A DNA stretch of 64,000 nt from Streptosporangium sp. NBC_01755 (GCF_035917995.1 NZ_CP109131.1:5146001-5210000), one strand, 5' to 3'. Positions 10,037 to 20,289 are shown, numbered from the stretch's first letter. The notes: a model not told the origin generated them from the sequence alone. Translations and numbers: made by a program.

Positions 10037-11402
10037 CGCTCCATACGAATCCCCTCGGCTCTTCGGCCCCGAGTACCGCACCGCCTCCCTCGGCATCCTG
10101 CTCGTCGTCACGCTGATCGCTTTTGAGGGCATGTCCGTGGGCACGGTCATGCCCGCCGTCTCGGCGGATCTCGACGCCCTGGGCCTGTACGGAATGAGCT
10201 TCTCGGCCTTTCTCATCTCCGGCCTGCTCGCCAACGTCGTGGCCGGCCTCTGGTCCGACCGGCGGGGACACGCCTGGCCGTTCCTGCTCGGCGTGGGACT
10301 GTTCACCGCAGGTATGGTCCTGGCCGGAGCAGCCGGGACCAAGGAACTGTTCATCGTGGCGCGGGCGGTGCAGGGCCTCGGTGGCGGCGCCGTCATCGTG
10401 GCGATCTACGTGATGATCGCGCGGGTCTACGTCCCCGAGACCAGGCCTCGGGTGTTCGCCGCGCTGTCGGCCGCCTGGGTGCTCCCCGCCCTGCTCGGGC
10501 CGGCCCTCAGCGGGATCATCGCCGAGACGGTCGGCTGGCGGTGGGTCTTCTACGGCATCGTGCCGCTCGTCGTCCCCGCCCTCGTGATGCTGCTGCCCGC
10601 GCTGCGTACCCGGGAGGGCCGGACACCCGAGCCCTCCACCGGACCCCGGTCCAGGCCGCTGGCAATGACCCTGGCCGCAGTCGCCACAGCGGGCGGTGGC
10701 GGGGCGCTACTGTACGGCGTGGACCGCCTGCAGGACACCCCGGTGCCCGCCGGGGTCGCCGTCGTGGCCGGGCTGGTGTTCCTCGCCGTGGGGCTGCCCA
10801 GGCTGCTGCCGCCCAGGGCACTCGGATTCGGCCGCGGTCTGCCCACCACGATCATGATGCGCGGGGTGCTCGCCTCGGCCTTCTTCGCGGTCAACTCCTT
10901 CATCCCGCTGCTCCTGACCGAGGTGCGAGGCTTCTCCGTCGCCGAGGCGGGGGTCGCGCTCACCACCGGTGCCCTGGGCTGGACCACCGGTTCCTACCTG
11001 CAGAGCCGCCGCTCATACGATCGTCCCCTGCTGGTCGGGGTCGGCTCCGCGGCGATCACCGCGGGCATCCTGCTGACCCTGCTCGCGCTCGTACCCGGTA
11101 TCACCGGCTGGGTCACCGTGCCCGCCTGGGTCGTCGCCGGGTTCGGCATGGGCATCGGCACGACCAGCGTCAACATCACCGCGATGCGCCAGTCGCCCGA
11201 TGCGGAGCAGGGCGCCAACTCCGCCGCGCTTCAGGTCGTCGACACCCTGGGCGGCGCGCTCACCATCGGTTTCGGCGGGGTTCTGATCAACCTGATCGGC
11301 CATGACGACATCGCCACCGGCTACACCACGATCGTCGTCCTGATGGCCTCCCTGGGGCTCTTCGGGGTGATCGCGGCACGGCGCATGCGTGACATCTCAT
11401 GA
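10014..11402 (+). CDS. MFS transporter
   Basis: 462 residues, about 12-14 predicted membrane segments. Motifs include FEGMSVGTVMPAVSADL, ANVVAGLWSDRRGHAWPFL (motif A-like) and VARAVQGLGGGAVIVAIYVM. The GTG start (10014) lies inside the end of the protease gene. The substrate is unknown. Confidence 0.88.
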   Translation: MTVPKALDAPYESPRLFGPEYRTASLGILLVVTLIAFEGMSVGTVMPAVSADLDALGLYGMSFSAFLISGLLANVVAGLWSDRRGHAWPFLLGVGLFTAGMVLAGAAGTKELFIVARAVQGLGGGAVIVAIYVMIARVYVPETRPRVFAALSAAWVLPALLGPALSGIIAETVGWRWVFYGIVPLVVPALVMLLPALRTREGRTPEPSTGPRSRPLAMTLAAVATAGGGGALLYGVDRLQDTPVPAGVAVVAGLVFLAVGLPRLLPPRALGFGRGLPTTIMMRGVLASAFFAVNSFIPLLLTEVRGFSVAEAGVALTTGALGWTTGSYLQSRRSYDRPLLVGVGSAAITAGILLTLLALVPGITGWVTVPAWVVAGFGMGIGTTSVNITAMRQSPDAEQGANSAALQVVDTLGGALTIGFGGVLINLIGHDDIATGYTTIVVLMASLGLFGVIAARRMRDIS

Positions 11403-11500
11403 CTCATTGGTCACTCCTGTAACAGCGATCACCCATAGCCGGACCACGCCGCGGGATGCATGGTAGGACGGTAGGACCGTGACCGCCGGGAGGAGGCCCA

Positions 11501-12394
11501 GTGCACGAACGACCTCGCCGGTCGGACCCGTTGGACGAGCCCGGCCATGACGGGGAGCACCGGTCCCGGCGGGCCAGAAAGGCCGAACAGAAGGCCGAAC
11601 AGAAGGCCGCCCAGAAGGCCGCCCAGAAGGCCGCACGGAAGGCCGCACGGGAAGCCGAGGACCAGGGTTGGCCGCCCGGAGATCCGGACCTCGACGACGA
11701 GCGCCGCCCCTGGCCGCCGCCGGAGTCCGAGCCGTCCGATGACCGCTCCCACCTCACCTGGCCTCCCCGGATACCCGAGCCCGGCGACGACCTCCCACCC
11801 TCGGCCCGCTGGTACGGCACGCCCATCGCCCCGCCCCGGCCCCGCCCGGGGCGTCTGCGCAGCCTGCTGCTCGTACTGCTCACCCTGGCCGTCGGCGGCG
11901 GCGTCGTCGCCGGCGCGGTCGCGGTGGCGTTGCGATCGGTGCCCGCCCCGCCGCCGGGACAGGTGATCGATCCGGTCGCGGGGGTCGGCTACCCGCTGCC
12001 CGACGGCTGGCGCGTGGGCACGGCACCGCCTGTCACGGCGTTCAGCTCGGCCGCGGGCGACGGTGTCAACACGACGGTGATGGTCATGCCGGCGGAGCCC
12101 GCGGCCGACGTGCGCGCCACCGTGGCCGAGCTCAGTGACCTGTACGAGAGGCTCCTGCTCCACGGAGACAAGGTGAAGGTCGTGGACGACACGGAGATCA
12201 CCGTGGGCGCGCGCACCGGGCACGCCCGCTCCCTGCGCGCCGAGTACCTGGATGTGGTGAACCGGCCGGCCTACCTTCGCGTGGTCTTCCTCACAGGTGC
12301 CGGAGTGCGCCCGGTGGTCGTGGTCGCGATGACCCAGCCGGACGACCCCGTGTCGCGGGCCGAGATCGATACGGTGATCGGGGGCCTGCGCTGA
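11501..12394 (+). CDS. Single-pass membrane protein with Lys/Ala-rich coiled coil
   Basis: 297 residues from GTG 11501 (GGGAGGAGG upstream). Residues about 25-53 are an alternating Lys/Ala/Gln stretch (EQKAEQKAAQKAAQKAARKA) likely to form a charged helix. An acidic, proline- and tryptophan-rich linker follows, then one transmembrane segment (about 120-144) and an extracytoplasmic domain (about 150-297) with no recognised family. The domain resembles PsbP/LpqN-type small lipoprotein folds in length and layout only. Function unknown. Confidence 0.75.
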   Translation: MHERPRRSDPLDEPGHDGEHRSRRARKAEQKAEQKAAQKAAQKAARKAAREAEDQGWPPGDPDLDDERRPWPPPESEPSDDRSHLTWPPRIPEPGDDLPPSARWYGTPIAPPRPRPGRLRSLLLVLLTLAVGGGVVAGAVAVALRSVPAPPPGQVIDPVAGVGYPLPDGWRVGTAPPVTAFSSAAGDGVNTTVMVMPAEPAADVRATVAELSDLYERLLLHGDKVKVVDDTEITVGARTGHARSLRAEYLDVVNRPAYLRVVFLTGAGVRPVVVVAMTQPDDPVSRAEIDTVIGGLR

Positions 12395-12539
12395 CGCCCG
12401 GCCTCCGCGAGCCGCCGCCTGACCGACCACAGTAGGCAAAAGATCTGCAGGACAGGGCCTAGCACGTGGAGACGACCTTGGCGAGGATCTCGGCCGATCG
12501 GCACGTCTTGTCGGCGACGCAGATTACCCTGGGGACACT

Positions 12540-14291
12540 GTGAGCACTTTCGCCGCATCCCACCTCTCGCCCTCATATCCGGACCGTGCCGCCTGGGGCA
12601 CCGCGCCGAAGCTTCGCGCGTGGCAGCAGGAGGCCCTTGACCTGTACTCCAGCCGTGAGCCACGCGACTTCCTCGCGGTCGCCACGCCGGGCGCGGGCAA
12701 GACGACCTTCGCGCTCCGCATCGCCGGCGACCTTCTGTCGAGAGGGATGATCCGGGCTGTGACGATCGTCACACCGACGGAGCATCTCAAACAGCAGTGG
12801 GCGGACGCCGCGGGCAGGGTCGGCATCGCGATCGACCCCGAGTTCAAGAACAGCCAGGGCGCGACCTCCCGCGACTACATCGGGGTGGCCATCACCTACG
12901 CTCAGGTGTCCATGCATCCGGCGCTGCACCGCGCCCGCACCGAGGCGCGCAAGACACTCGTGATCTTCGACGAGATCCACCACGCGGGCGACGCGAAGTC
13001 CTGGGGCGACGGCGTACGGGAGGCGTTCGAGCCCGCCGCCCGGCGCCTCGCCCTGACCGGCACCCCCTTCAGGTCCGACATCAACCCGATCCCCTTCGTC
13101 ACCTACGCCGAGGACGGCGACGGGATCCGGCGCAGCGTCTCCGACTACTCCTACGGGTACGGTCCCGCGCTCGCCGACGGTGTCGTCCGCCCGGTCATCT
13201 TCCTCGCCTACGCCGGTGAGATGCGCTGGCGGACCCGCGCCGGCGACGAGATCGCCGCGACCCTCGGCACCCCGCTCACCAAGGACCAGCTCGGCCAGGC
13301 CTGGCGGGCCGCGCTCGACCCGAAGGGCGAGTGGATTCGCCAGGTCCTCCGGGCGGCCGACCGGCGCCTGACCGAGGTGCGCAGGGGCGTACCGGACGCC
13401 GGGGCCCTGGTCATCGCCACCGACCACGAGACCGCCCGCGCCTACGCCCGCCACATCAGGACCATCACCGGTGAGGGCGCCACGGTCGTGCTCTCCGACG
13501 ACCCGGCGGCCTCCAAGAAGATCAAGGAGTTCTCCGCCTCCGGGCAACGCTGGCTGGTCGCCGTCCGGATGGTCTCCGAGGGCGTCGACATCCCGCGCCT
13601 GGCCGTCGGCGTCTACGCCACGAGCATCTCGACCCCGCTGTTCTTCGCCCAGGCCGTCGGCCGCTTCGTCCGGGCCCGTAAAAGAGGCGAGACCGCGTCC
13701 GTCTTCGTGCCCTCCGTGCCGACCCTGATGGGGCTGGCGGCGGAGCTGGAGGCCGAGCGCGACCATGTGCTCGACCGCAAACCCCCCGAGGAGGGACTGG
13801 ACGACCTCCTCCTGGAGGACGCCCAGCGCAAGAAGGACAACCCCGACGTGCTGGGCGACGAGCTGCCGTTCGAGACCCTGGAAGCGGTCGCCACCTTCGA
13901 CCGGGTGCTCTTCGACGGCGGCGAGTTCGGCAGCGCCGCAGAGACCGGCTCCCCCGAGGAGGAGGACTTCCTCGGCCTGCCGGGCCTGCTGGAGCCGGAC
14001 CAGGTCCGGACCCTGCTGAGCAAGCGCCAGTCCGACCAGCTGAAGGCCAGGCGGACCAGGCCCGAGCCCAAGGAGCCTCAGCTTGCCCCGCACGAGCTGA
14101 TCGCCAACCTGCGCAAGGAGCTCAACGGCCTCGTCGGCGCCTGGAACCATCGCACCGGCCAGCCCCACGGCGTCATCCACGCCGAGCTCCGCAGGTCCTG
14201 CGGTGGCCCCGCCATCGCGCAGGCCTCCGCCGAGCAGATCCAGGAGCGGATCGACAAGATCCGCCACTGGGCCACCCAGCGCTCCCACTGA
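12540..14291 (+). CDS. DEAD/DEAH-box superfamily II helicase
   Basis: 583 residues. Helicase motifs are in order: Q-like LRAWQQEAL (25-33), Walker A PGAGKTT (50-56), DEIH (144-147), TGTPF (173-177), then helicase C-terminal motifs SEGVDIP and QAVGRFVRARK. The organisation fits the SSL2/XPB-like or ComFA-like group of DNA translocases. The residue after motif VI is a poorly conserved acidic C-terminal tail. The partner process (repair or other) cannot be assigned from context. Confidence 0.9.
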   Translation: MSTFAASHLSPSYPDRAAWGTAPKLRAWQQEALDLYSSREPRDFLAVATPGAGKTTFALRIAGDLLSRGMIRAVTIVTPTEHLKQQWADAAGRVGIAIDPEFKNSQGATSRDYIGVAITYAQVSMHPALHRARTEARKTLVIFDEIHHAGDAKSWGDGVREAFEPAARRLALTGTPFRSDINPIPFVTYAEDGDGIRRSVSDYSYGYGPALADGVVRPVIFLAYAGEMRWRTRAGDEIAATLGTPLTKDQLGQAWRAALDPKGEWIRQVLRAADRRLTEVRRGVPDAGALVIATDHETARAYARHIRTITGEGATVVLSDDPAASKKIKEFSASGQRWLVAVRMVSEGVDIPRLAVGVYATSISTPLFFAQAVGRFVRARKRGETASVFVPSVPTLMGLAAELEAERDHVLDRKPPEEGLDDLLLEDAQRKKDNPDVLGDELPFETLEAVATFDRVLFDGGEFGSAAETGSPEEEDFLGLPGLLEPDQVRTLLSKRQSDQLKARRTRPEPKEPQLAPHELIANLRKELNGLVGAWNHRTGQPHGVIHAELRRSCGGPAIAQASAEQIQERIDKIRHWATQRSH

Positions 14292-14302
14292 CCCGGCCAC
14301 CG

Positions 14303-14334
14303 GGTCGCGCACGGCGCCGGCGCCGTGCGCGACC
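14303..14334. terminator. Perfect palindrome between convergent genes
   Basis: Two perfectly complementary 16-base arms (14303-14318 and 14319-14334) abut without a loop, 12 bp after the helicase stop. This is a likely bidirectional terminator for the helicase gene and the convergent membrane-protein gene. The right arm also begins a tandem repeat array. Confidence 0.65.
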
Positions 14335-14410
14335 GGTCAGCCGTGCGCGACCGGTCAGCCATGCGCGACCGGTTAGCCGAAGGCGATCGGGTCAGCCGAG
14401 GGCGATCGGC
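14324..14410. repeat. Four to five tandem copies of an 18-bp unit
   Basis: The unit CGTGCGCGACCGGTCAGC occurs at 14324, 14342 (identical) and 14360 (two changes), then a diverged 19-bp form at 14378 and a partial copy at 14397. The array runs into the last codons of the minus-strand gene ending at 14392, so repeat turnover has probably altered its C-terminus. Confidence 0.85.
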
Positions 14411-15021
14411 CTGCCGGTCCGGCCGTCGATCGCCCGGAACCCTCCCTCGGCGCGCACCGGTTGTGCGAGTGGTACCTGCAGGGAGGCGACGCCGCCGGTG
14501 ACGCTCACCGGCCGCGTAGTGGCGCCCGAGGTGCGACTCTCCGCCTCGCCCTCGCGCATCCAGACCCTGATCGTGCGGTTCCGGTGACGCAGGACCACGG
14601 TCGCGGTGTCACACTCGTCGGTCCTGGCCGTCCAGAAGAGCGTCACGCCCCGCAGCGCGCCCTGGCGGCGGGCCAGACGCACCCGCTCGGGAGCGGGCAT
14701 CCTGCCCGGGCAGGATGCGCTTTGCCGGTCCTGACCGGCAGGCTCTGCCCGCGCACCCCGCTGAGCCGCCTGCGCGGACGGGGACGGTGCCGGGGATGGG
14801 GCCGGGGATGGGGCCGGGGCCGGTGTTCGGGCCGCCGGCTGCGGGGGCGCGGCGATGAGGGTCCGCGGCGGGATCTGGACTGTGCTGGTGGTCCAGATCG
14901 TGGCCACCTCCAGCGAGACCAGCGCCAGCACGCTCGTCAGCCGCACCAGCGTCCCGCCGCGAAAAAGGTTCCACAGGCACAGCGGGGTCAGGACCAGCCA
15001 GGAGACACCGAGCACGAACAT
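14392..15021 (-). CDS. Two-TM membrane protein of unknown function
   Basis: 209 residues. Two hydrophobic segments (about 1-20 and 25-43) are followed by a Pro/Ala/Ser-rich extracytoplasmic spacer (about 55-85, with APSPAPSPAPSP) and a C-terminal domain (about 105-209) with no recognised family. The last residues lie in the tandem repeat at 14378-14397. It probably acts at the cell surface; no function can be assigned. Confidence 0.6.
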   Translation of the reverse strand: MFVLGVSWLVLTPLCLWNLFRGGTLVRLTSVLALVSLEVATIWTTSTVQIPPRTLIAAPPQPAARTPAPAPSPAPSPAPSPSAQAAQRGARAEPAGQDRQSASCPGRMPAPERVRLARRQGALRGVTLFWTARTDECDTATVVLRHRNRTIRVWMREGEAESRTSGATTRPVSVTGGVASLQVPLAQPVRAEGGFRAIDGRTGRPIALG

Positions 15022-15219
15022 ATGAGGTCACCACCGGGAGTAAGAGGTCTCAGCTCTCCGTGATACTCCTGTCGCGGCGGGTGGTGGTTGTGTTTACCCA
15101 CCCATGCCGGTCCGGTAGTCGTTCGAATGCTCAGGGCTCATCCGGGACGGGTGCCGGCCGGGGTGATCCGTACCGAGATCGCGGTGGGTACGCGGCTACG
15201 GTGCTCGGGTGGGGAGCCG

Positions 15220-15807
15220 TCAGGCCGGGCGGACCACGGGGGTGCCGGTGAGACGGGCCCCGGCGGAGCCGAGCTCGGCGAGGGCGGCCTCGGTGGTCGG
15301 GGCCGCCACCCCGGCGGTGAGGTCCAGCAGCACCTGGACGGAGAGGCCGTGCGCGAGCGCGTCCAGGGCGGTGGCCCGCACACAGTGGTCGGTGGCGATG
15401 CCGACGACGTCCACCGCCTCCACGCCGCGCTCACCGAGCCAGTCGGCCAGGCTCGTACCGTCGGAGGTGACGCCCTCGAAGCCACTGTAGGCGGCGGCGT
15501 GGGCGCCCTTGCTGAACACCTCCTCCACCCGTCCGGTGTCGAGGGCGGGATGGAAGTCGGAGCCGGACGTCCCGGCGACGCAGTGGACGGGCCAGGAGTT
15601 CACGTAGTCGGGTTCGGCGGCGAAGTGGGAGCCGGGGTCCACATGGTGGTCGCGGGTGGCCACGACGTGGTCGTAGCCGTGCGATGCGGTGTGCCGGGAG
15701 ATGGCGGCGGCCACCTCGGCGCCGCCGCCGACCGGAAGGCTGCCGCCCTCGCAGAAGTCGTTCTGGACATCAACGATGATCAGTGCGGTTGGCATGTGGT
15801 CAGTCAA
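15220..15807 (-). CDS. pncA: Nicotinamidase
   Basis: 195 residues. It hydrolyses nicotinamide to nicotinate for NAD salvage. The cysteine hydrolase triad is visible: Asp13 (VDVQNDF), Lys100 (FSKGAH) and Cys142 (ATDHCVRATA). Metal ligands are Asp53, His55 and His61 in RDHHVDPGSHF. Its start overlaps the stop of pncB by 8 bp, so the two salvage steps are cotranscribed in pathway-related order. Confidence 0.94.
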   Translation of the reverse strand: MTDHMPTALIIVDVQNDFCEGGSLPVGGGAEVAAAISRHTASHGYDHVVATRDHHVDPGSHFAAEPDYVNSWPVHCVAGTSGSDFHPALDTGRVEEVFSKGAHAAAYSGFEGVTSDGTSLADWLGERGVEAVDVVGIATDHCVRATALDALAHGLSVQVLLDLTAGVAAPTTEAALAELGSAGARLTGTPVVRPA

Positions 15808-17077
15808 ACACGGTGGGGAGCGCGGCGTAGCCCCGGGACAGCTGGTGGGCGTTGGCGGGCAACTCGGCGAGGACTACGCGGTGCCGGGCGCGGGCCGCGT
15901 CCAGCTTCTCGCGGCCGACGACCTCGCCCTCCCTGACCAGCGGGACCTGCAGCGGACGGGCGTCGGGGGGAAGGTCACCGGAGGTGGTGACCAGCTCGGC
16001 GACCGCCGTGCCCGCCGGGTCGAGCCTGCGGAAGGCGTTCTTGCGGCCGCCCCTGCTGGGCTTGCCCACCGACTTCTTGGCCACCGGCCGCATGACCCCG
16101 TCGGCGTCCTGGCGGGCGACGAGCTTGTAGACCAGGGCGGCGGTGGGCGAGCCGGAGCCGGTGACCAGCGACGTGCCGACGCCGTAGCCGTCCACGGGCG
16201 CTGCCGACAGCGCCGCGATGGCGTACTCGTCGAGGTCGCTGGTGACGATGATCCGGGTCTTGTGCGCGCCGAGCGCGTCGAGCTGCTCGCGTACCTCGTG
16301 GGCCACCTGGACGAGATCGCCGGAATCGAGGCGGACGGCGCCGAGGGAGGGGCCGGCCAGCTCCACCGCGGTCCGTACGGCCTGGGCCACGTCGTAGGTG
16401 TCGACCAGCAGCGTGGTGCCGGTACCGAGGGAGGTGATCTGGGCTTGGAAAGCCTGCTCCTCGGAGTCGTGGAGCAGGGTGAACGCGTGGGCCGCGGTCC
16501 CGGCCGTCGGCACGCCGTACACGCGGCCCGCCATGAGGTTGGAGGTGGAGGAGAACCCGCAGAGGTAGGCGGCTCGCGCGGCGGCCACAGCGGCCGCCTC
16601 GTGGGTGCGTCGCGAGCCCATCTCGATGATCGGCCTGGTCCCGGCGGCGCCGACCATGCGGGCGGCGGCGGCGGCGATCGCGCAGTCGTGGTTGAGCACC
16701 GAGAGGATCACGGTCTCCAGCAGCACCGACTCGGCGAACGTGCCCTCCACCGTCATGATCGGGGAACCGGGGAAGTAGCACTCGCCCTCGGCGTAGCCGT
16801 CCACGTCCCCCGAGAACCGGTACCCGGCGAGGAAGGCCAGGGTGGGCTCGTCGACAACCTGATTGTCTTCGAGGAACGCCAGCGACTCCTCGTCGAAGCG
16901 GAAGGACTCCAGCGCCTCCAGCACCCGTCCGGTGCCCGCGACGACCCCGTAGCGCCGTCCACCGGGCAGTTGCCTCGCGAACACCTCGAAGACCGCACGC
17001 CTGGAGGCGGCGCCGCTTCTCAGCGCCGCCTCCAGCATCGTCAGCTCATAGTGATCGGTAAGCAACGCGGTGCTCAT
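15800..17077 (-). CDS. pncB: Nicotinate phosphoribosyltransferase
   Basis: 425 residues. It converts nicotinate and PRPP to nicotinate mononucleotide. Family segments are LLTDHYELTMLEAAL at the N-terminus, GTRPIIEMGSRRTHE, and RLDSGDLVQVAHEVREQLDA near the phosphoribosyl site, with [20 protein letters not shown] later. ATG 17077 matches the family N-terminus, and a longer frame back to 17224 lacks support. It is divergent from clpS, as pncB1 is from Rv1331 in M. tuberculosis. Confidence 0.94.
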   Translation of the reverse strand: MSTALLTDHYELTMLEAALRSGAASRRAVFEVFARQLPGGRRYGVVAGTGRVLEALESFRFDEESLAFLEDNQVVDEPTLAFLAGYRFSGDVDGYAEGECYFPGSPIMTVEGTFAESVLLETVILSVLNHDCAIAAAAARMVGAAGTRPIIEMGSRRTHEAAAVAAARAAYLCGFSSTSNLMAGRVYGVPTAGTAAHAFTLLHDSEEQAFQAQITSLGTGTTLLVDTYDVAQAVRTAVELAGPSLGAVRLDSGDLVQVAHEVREQLDALGAHKTRIIVTSDLDEYAIAALSAAPVDGYGVGTSLVTGSGSPTAALVYKLVARQDADGVMRPVAKKSVGKPSRGGRKNAFRRLDPAGTAVAELVTTSGDLPPDARPLQVPLVREGEVVGREKLDAARARHRVVLAELPANAHQLSRGYAALPTVFD

Positions 17078-17123
17078 GCTCTTTGTCACGAGTCGAAGAC
17101 TAATCCCGGGGTAGGGCAGACTG

Positions 17124-17417
17124 GTGAATGTGGGTAGCACCGCTCCAACAGAGGTCGAGCGTCCGTCAATCGACGTAAGGCCCGATCTGCCATGGTTGAC
17201 GATCGTCTGGAACGACCCGGTCAACCTGATGTCCTACGTGACGTACGTCTTCCGAACCGTCTTCGGATATTCCAAGGAGAAGGCGGAGAAGTTGATGCTC
17301 GACGTGCACCACAAGGGTAAAGCCGTGGTCTCCAGCGGCACCCGTGAGGAGATGGAGCGCGACGCGCAGATCATGCACTCCTATGGGCTGTGGGCCACGG
17401 TCCAGCGGGATTCGTGA
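17124..17417 (+). CDS. clpS: ATP-dependent Clp protease adaptor ClpS
   Basis: 97 residues. ClpS delivers N-degron substrates to ClpC/ClpA. The substrate-binding pocket signature is present: [20 protein letters not shown] with the key Asn-Asp pair, and the conserved His in [12 protein letters not shown]. The GTG start at 17124 overlaps the pncB upstream region. Confidence 0.94.
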   Translation: MNVGSTAPTEVERPSIDVRPDLPWLTIVWNDPVNLMSYVTYVFRTVFGYSKEKAEKLMLDVHHKGKAVVSSGTREEMERDAQIMHSYGLWATVQRDS

Positions 17418-17526
17418 GCGGGCGGGCGGTCCGCCCCCACCCGGCGCCGTGCGGTGGCGGGCAGCGGGCCGGTTCTGGGCGACGGGCGGGTCTTGGGCGG
17501 AATCCACGAGGAATGGTGGGCGAGAG

Positions 17527-18051
17527 ATGAGTTCGGGGTTCAAGCCAGGGCGCGAGGGCGGTGTGATCACGGGCTTCGACGCCGCCGAGGTGTCGATCCT
17601 GCGCTCGCTGGTCACCCAGATCCTGGGCCTGATAGAGCCGGGGGAGACCGGCGACGACCCTCTGGAGAAGGCGCTCGGCATCGGCACGTCCGAACAGTCC
17701 AACGATCCGGTGCTGGCCAGGCTGTTTCCCTCCGCGTACGAGGACGGTGAGGCGGCCGCGGAGTTTCGCCGGTACACCGAGGTGACGCTGCGCGAGGGCA
17801 AGCGGGCCGACGCCAAGGCGATGCTCGACAGCGCCGAGCCCGGCCAGGTCGAGCTGACCAGGGAGCAGGCGCAGGCGTGGATGCGCGCGCTGAACGACGT
17901 GCGGCTCGCGCTCGGCACCCGGCTGGAGGTGACCGAGGAGGTGCACGACGAGATCGCCGACATGTCGGAGCACGACCCCCGCTACCCGGCGTACGTCATC
18001 TACGACTGGCTGACCTACCTCCAAGACACCCTGGTCCGAGCCCTTTGGTAG
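17527..18051 (+). CDS. DUF2017 family protein
   Basis: 174 residues from ATG 17527. The sequence from GFDAAEVSILRSLVTQI through PYAYVIYDWLTYLQDTLV-type residues at the end matches the DUF2017 family found directly after clpS in Actinobacteria. Function unknown. It lies 109 bp after clpS and 9 bp before the Mec metallopeptidase. Confidence 0.85.
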   Translation: MSSGFKPGREGGVITGFDAAEVSILRSLVTQILGLIEPGETGDDPLEKALGIGTSEQSNDPVLARLFPSAYEDGEAAAEFRRYTEVTLREGKRADAKAMLDSAEPGQVELTREQAQAWMRALNDVRLALGTRLEVTEEVHDEIADMSEHDPRYPAYVIYDWLTYLQDTLVRALW

Positions 18052-18060
18052 CTTTCAGAC

Positions 18061-18477
18061 ATGCTCACGATCTCTCGGGAACTGGTTGACAAGATCATCA
18101 CGCACGCTCGGGCGGACCACCCCGACGAGGCCTGCGGCGTGATCGCCGGGCCCGTCGGTTCCGACTCCCCCGAACGCTTCATCGCGATGGAGAACGCCGA
18201 GCGGTCGCCGACGTTCTACCGGTTCGACTCTCTGGAGCAGTTGCGCGTCTGGCGGGAGATGGACGACCGCGACGAGGAGCCGGTGGTCATCTACCACTCC
18301 CACACCGCCACCGAGGCGTACCCCTCCCGCACCGACATCTCCTACGCCTCCGAACCAGGAGCCCACTACGTGCTGGTCTCCACCCGCGAGGAACTGGGTG
18401 AGGAGGCCGAGTTCCGCTCGTACCGGATCGTCGACGGTGTCGTGAGCGAGGAGAAGGTGACGATCACCTCCGGGTGA
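18061..18477 (+). CDS. mec: JAMM (M67) metallopeptidase for CysO, Mec-type
   Basis: 138 residues. The JAMM zinc site is complete: Glu23, His79-Ser-His81, and Ser89-x-x-Asp92 in HSHTATEAYPSRTDI. In M. tuberculosis the orthologue releases cysteine from the CysO-cysteine adduct. Here it may also be needed to trim CysO, which carries two residues after its Gly-Gly. Confidence 0.92.
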   Translation: MLTISRELVDKIITHARADHPDEACGVIAGPVGSDSPERFIAMENAERSPTFYRFDSLEQLRVWREMDDRDEEPVVIYHSHTATEAYPSRTDISYASEPGAHYVLVSTREELGEEAEFRSYRIVDGVVSEEKVTITSG

Positions 18478-18532
18478 CCGTCCCGGGTGTACGGCCGTGA
18501 GGTGGATTGTCCCTTTGGGTAAGCTGGTGGGC

Positions 18533-18670
18533 ATGCTGACCGCCGCCCCGAGCCAGGAGGACGTCGTGCTCTCGCGTCCCGGCCTATGGGCACGGCACGC
18601 GGACGTCGCGCCCGTGCAGAACTTCCTGTTCGCGCACACGCCCTTCGTCGTCGTCTACGACTGTCGCTGA
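18533..18670 (+). CDS. Small ORF (45 aa) ahead of cysO, candidate cysteine leader
   Basis: ATG 18533 (an alternative GTG at 18527) opens a 45-codon frame ending with VVVYDCR then TGA. The only cysteine is the second-last residue. It lies 55 bp after mec and 88 bp before cysO, with no domain. A terminal CR just before the stop recalls short leader peptides placed upstream of sulfur-assimilation genes in actinobacteria. The interpretation as a leader is inference. Confidence 0.5.
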   Translation: MLTAAPSQEDVVLSRPGLWARHADVAPVQNFLFAHTPFVVVYDCR

Positions 18671-18758
18671 CCGGCTTTTCTGGAATCCTCCGGTGCTCGC
18701 CGGTGTTCTGAAACCGGTGGGCCTTACTCCCATGACGACACAAGGAGATTGACCCGCG

Positions 18759-19037
18759 ATGGCCATTGAGGTTCGCATTCCGACGATCCTGCGCCCCTAC
18801 ACCGACGGTGCCAAGGCCGTTGACGCCAAGGGCGCCACGCTTGAGGAGCTGATCGGCGACCTGGAGGCCCGGCACCCCGGGCTGAAGGAGCGCCTGGTCG
18901 ACAAGGGCGCGCTGCGCCGCTTCGTGAACGTCTACCTGAACGACGAGGACGTCCGCTTCCTGGGCGGGCTGGAGACCCCGGTCGCCGACGGCGACACGGT
19001 CACCGTTCTGCCCGCCGTGGCCGGCGGCTCCCGCTAG
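18759..19037 (+). CDS. cysO: Sulfur carrier protein CysO (ubiquitin-like), with C-terminal Ser-Arg tail
   Basis: 92 residues of MoaD/ThiS fold. CysO is thiocarboxylated at a C-terminal Gly-Gly and donates sulfur to CysM. The characteristic end is LPAVAGG at residues 84-90, but two more residues (Ser91, Arg92) follow before the stop. The tail must be removed before adenylation can occur; the neighbouring JAMM protease Mec is the obvious candidate. AAGGAG sits at good spacing before ATG 18759. Confidence 0.93.
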   Translation: MAIEVRIPTILRPYTDGAKAVDAKGATLEELIGDLEARHPGLKERLVDKGALRRFVNVYLNDEDVRFLGGLETPVADGDTVTVLPAVAGGSR

Positions 19038-19048
19038 TGGCCCCACAC

Positions 19049-20186
<1,138 letters not shown>

Positions 20187-20289
20187 CGCGAGTTCCGCGG
20201 CGGACGACCGGAGCGGCCGGATCCGTGAGGCCCGTCGTGGGAAGCGGAGCCGGGATCGGTGGGCATGGGGCCGGGCGGCGAATGGCAGG

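Noticed and set aside
14461..15063. Plus-strand frame opposite the two-TM membrane protein
   Set aside because: Proline- and arginine-rich shadow of the minus-strand gene, with no start context.
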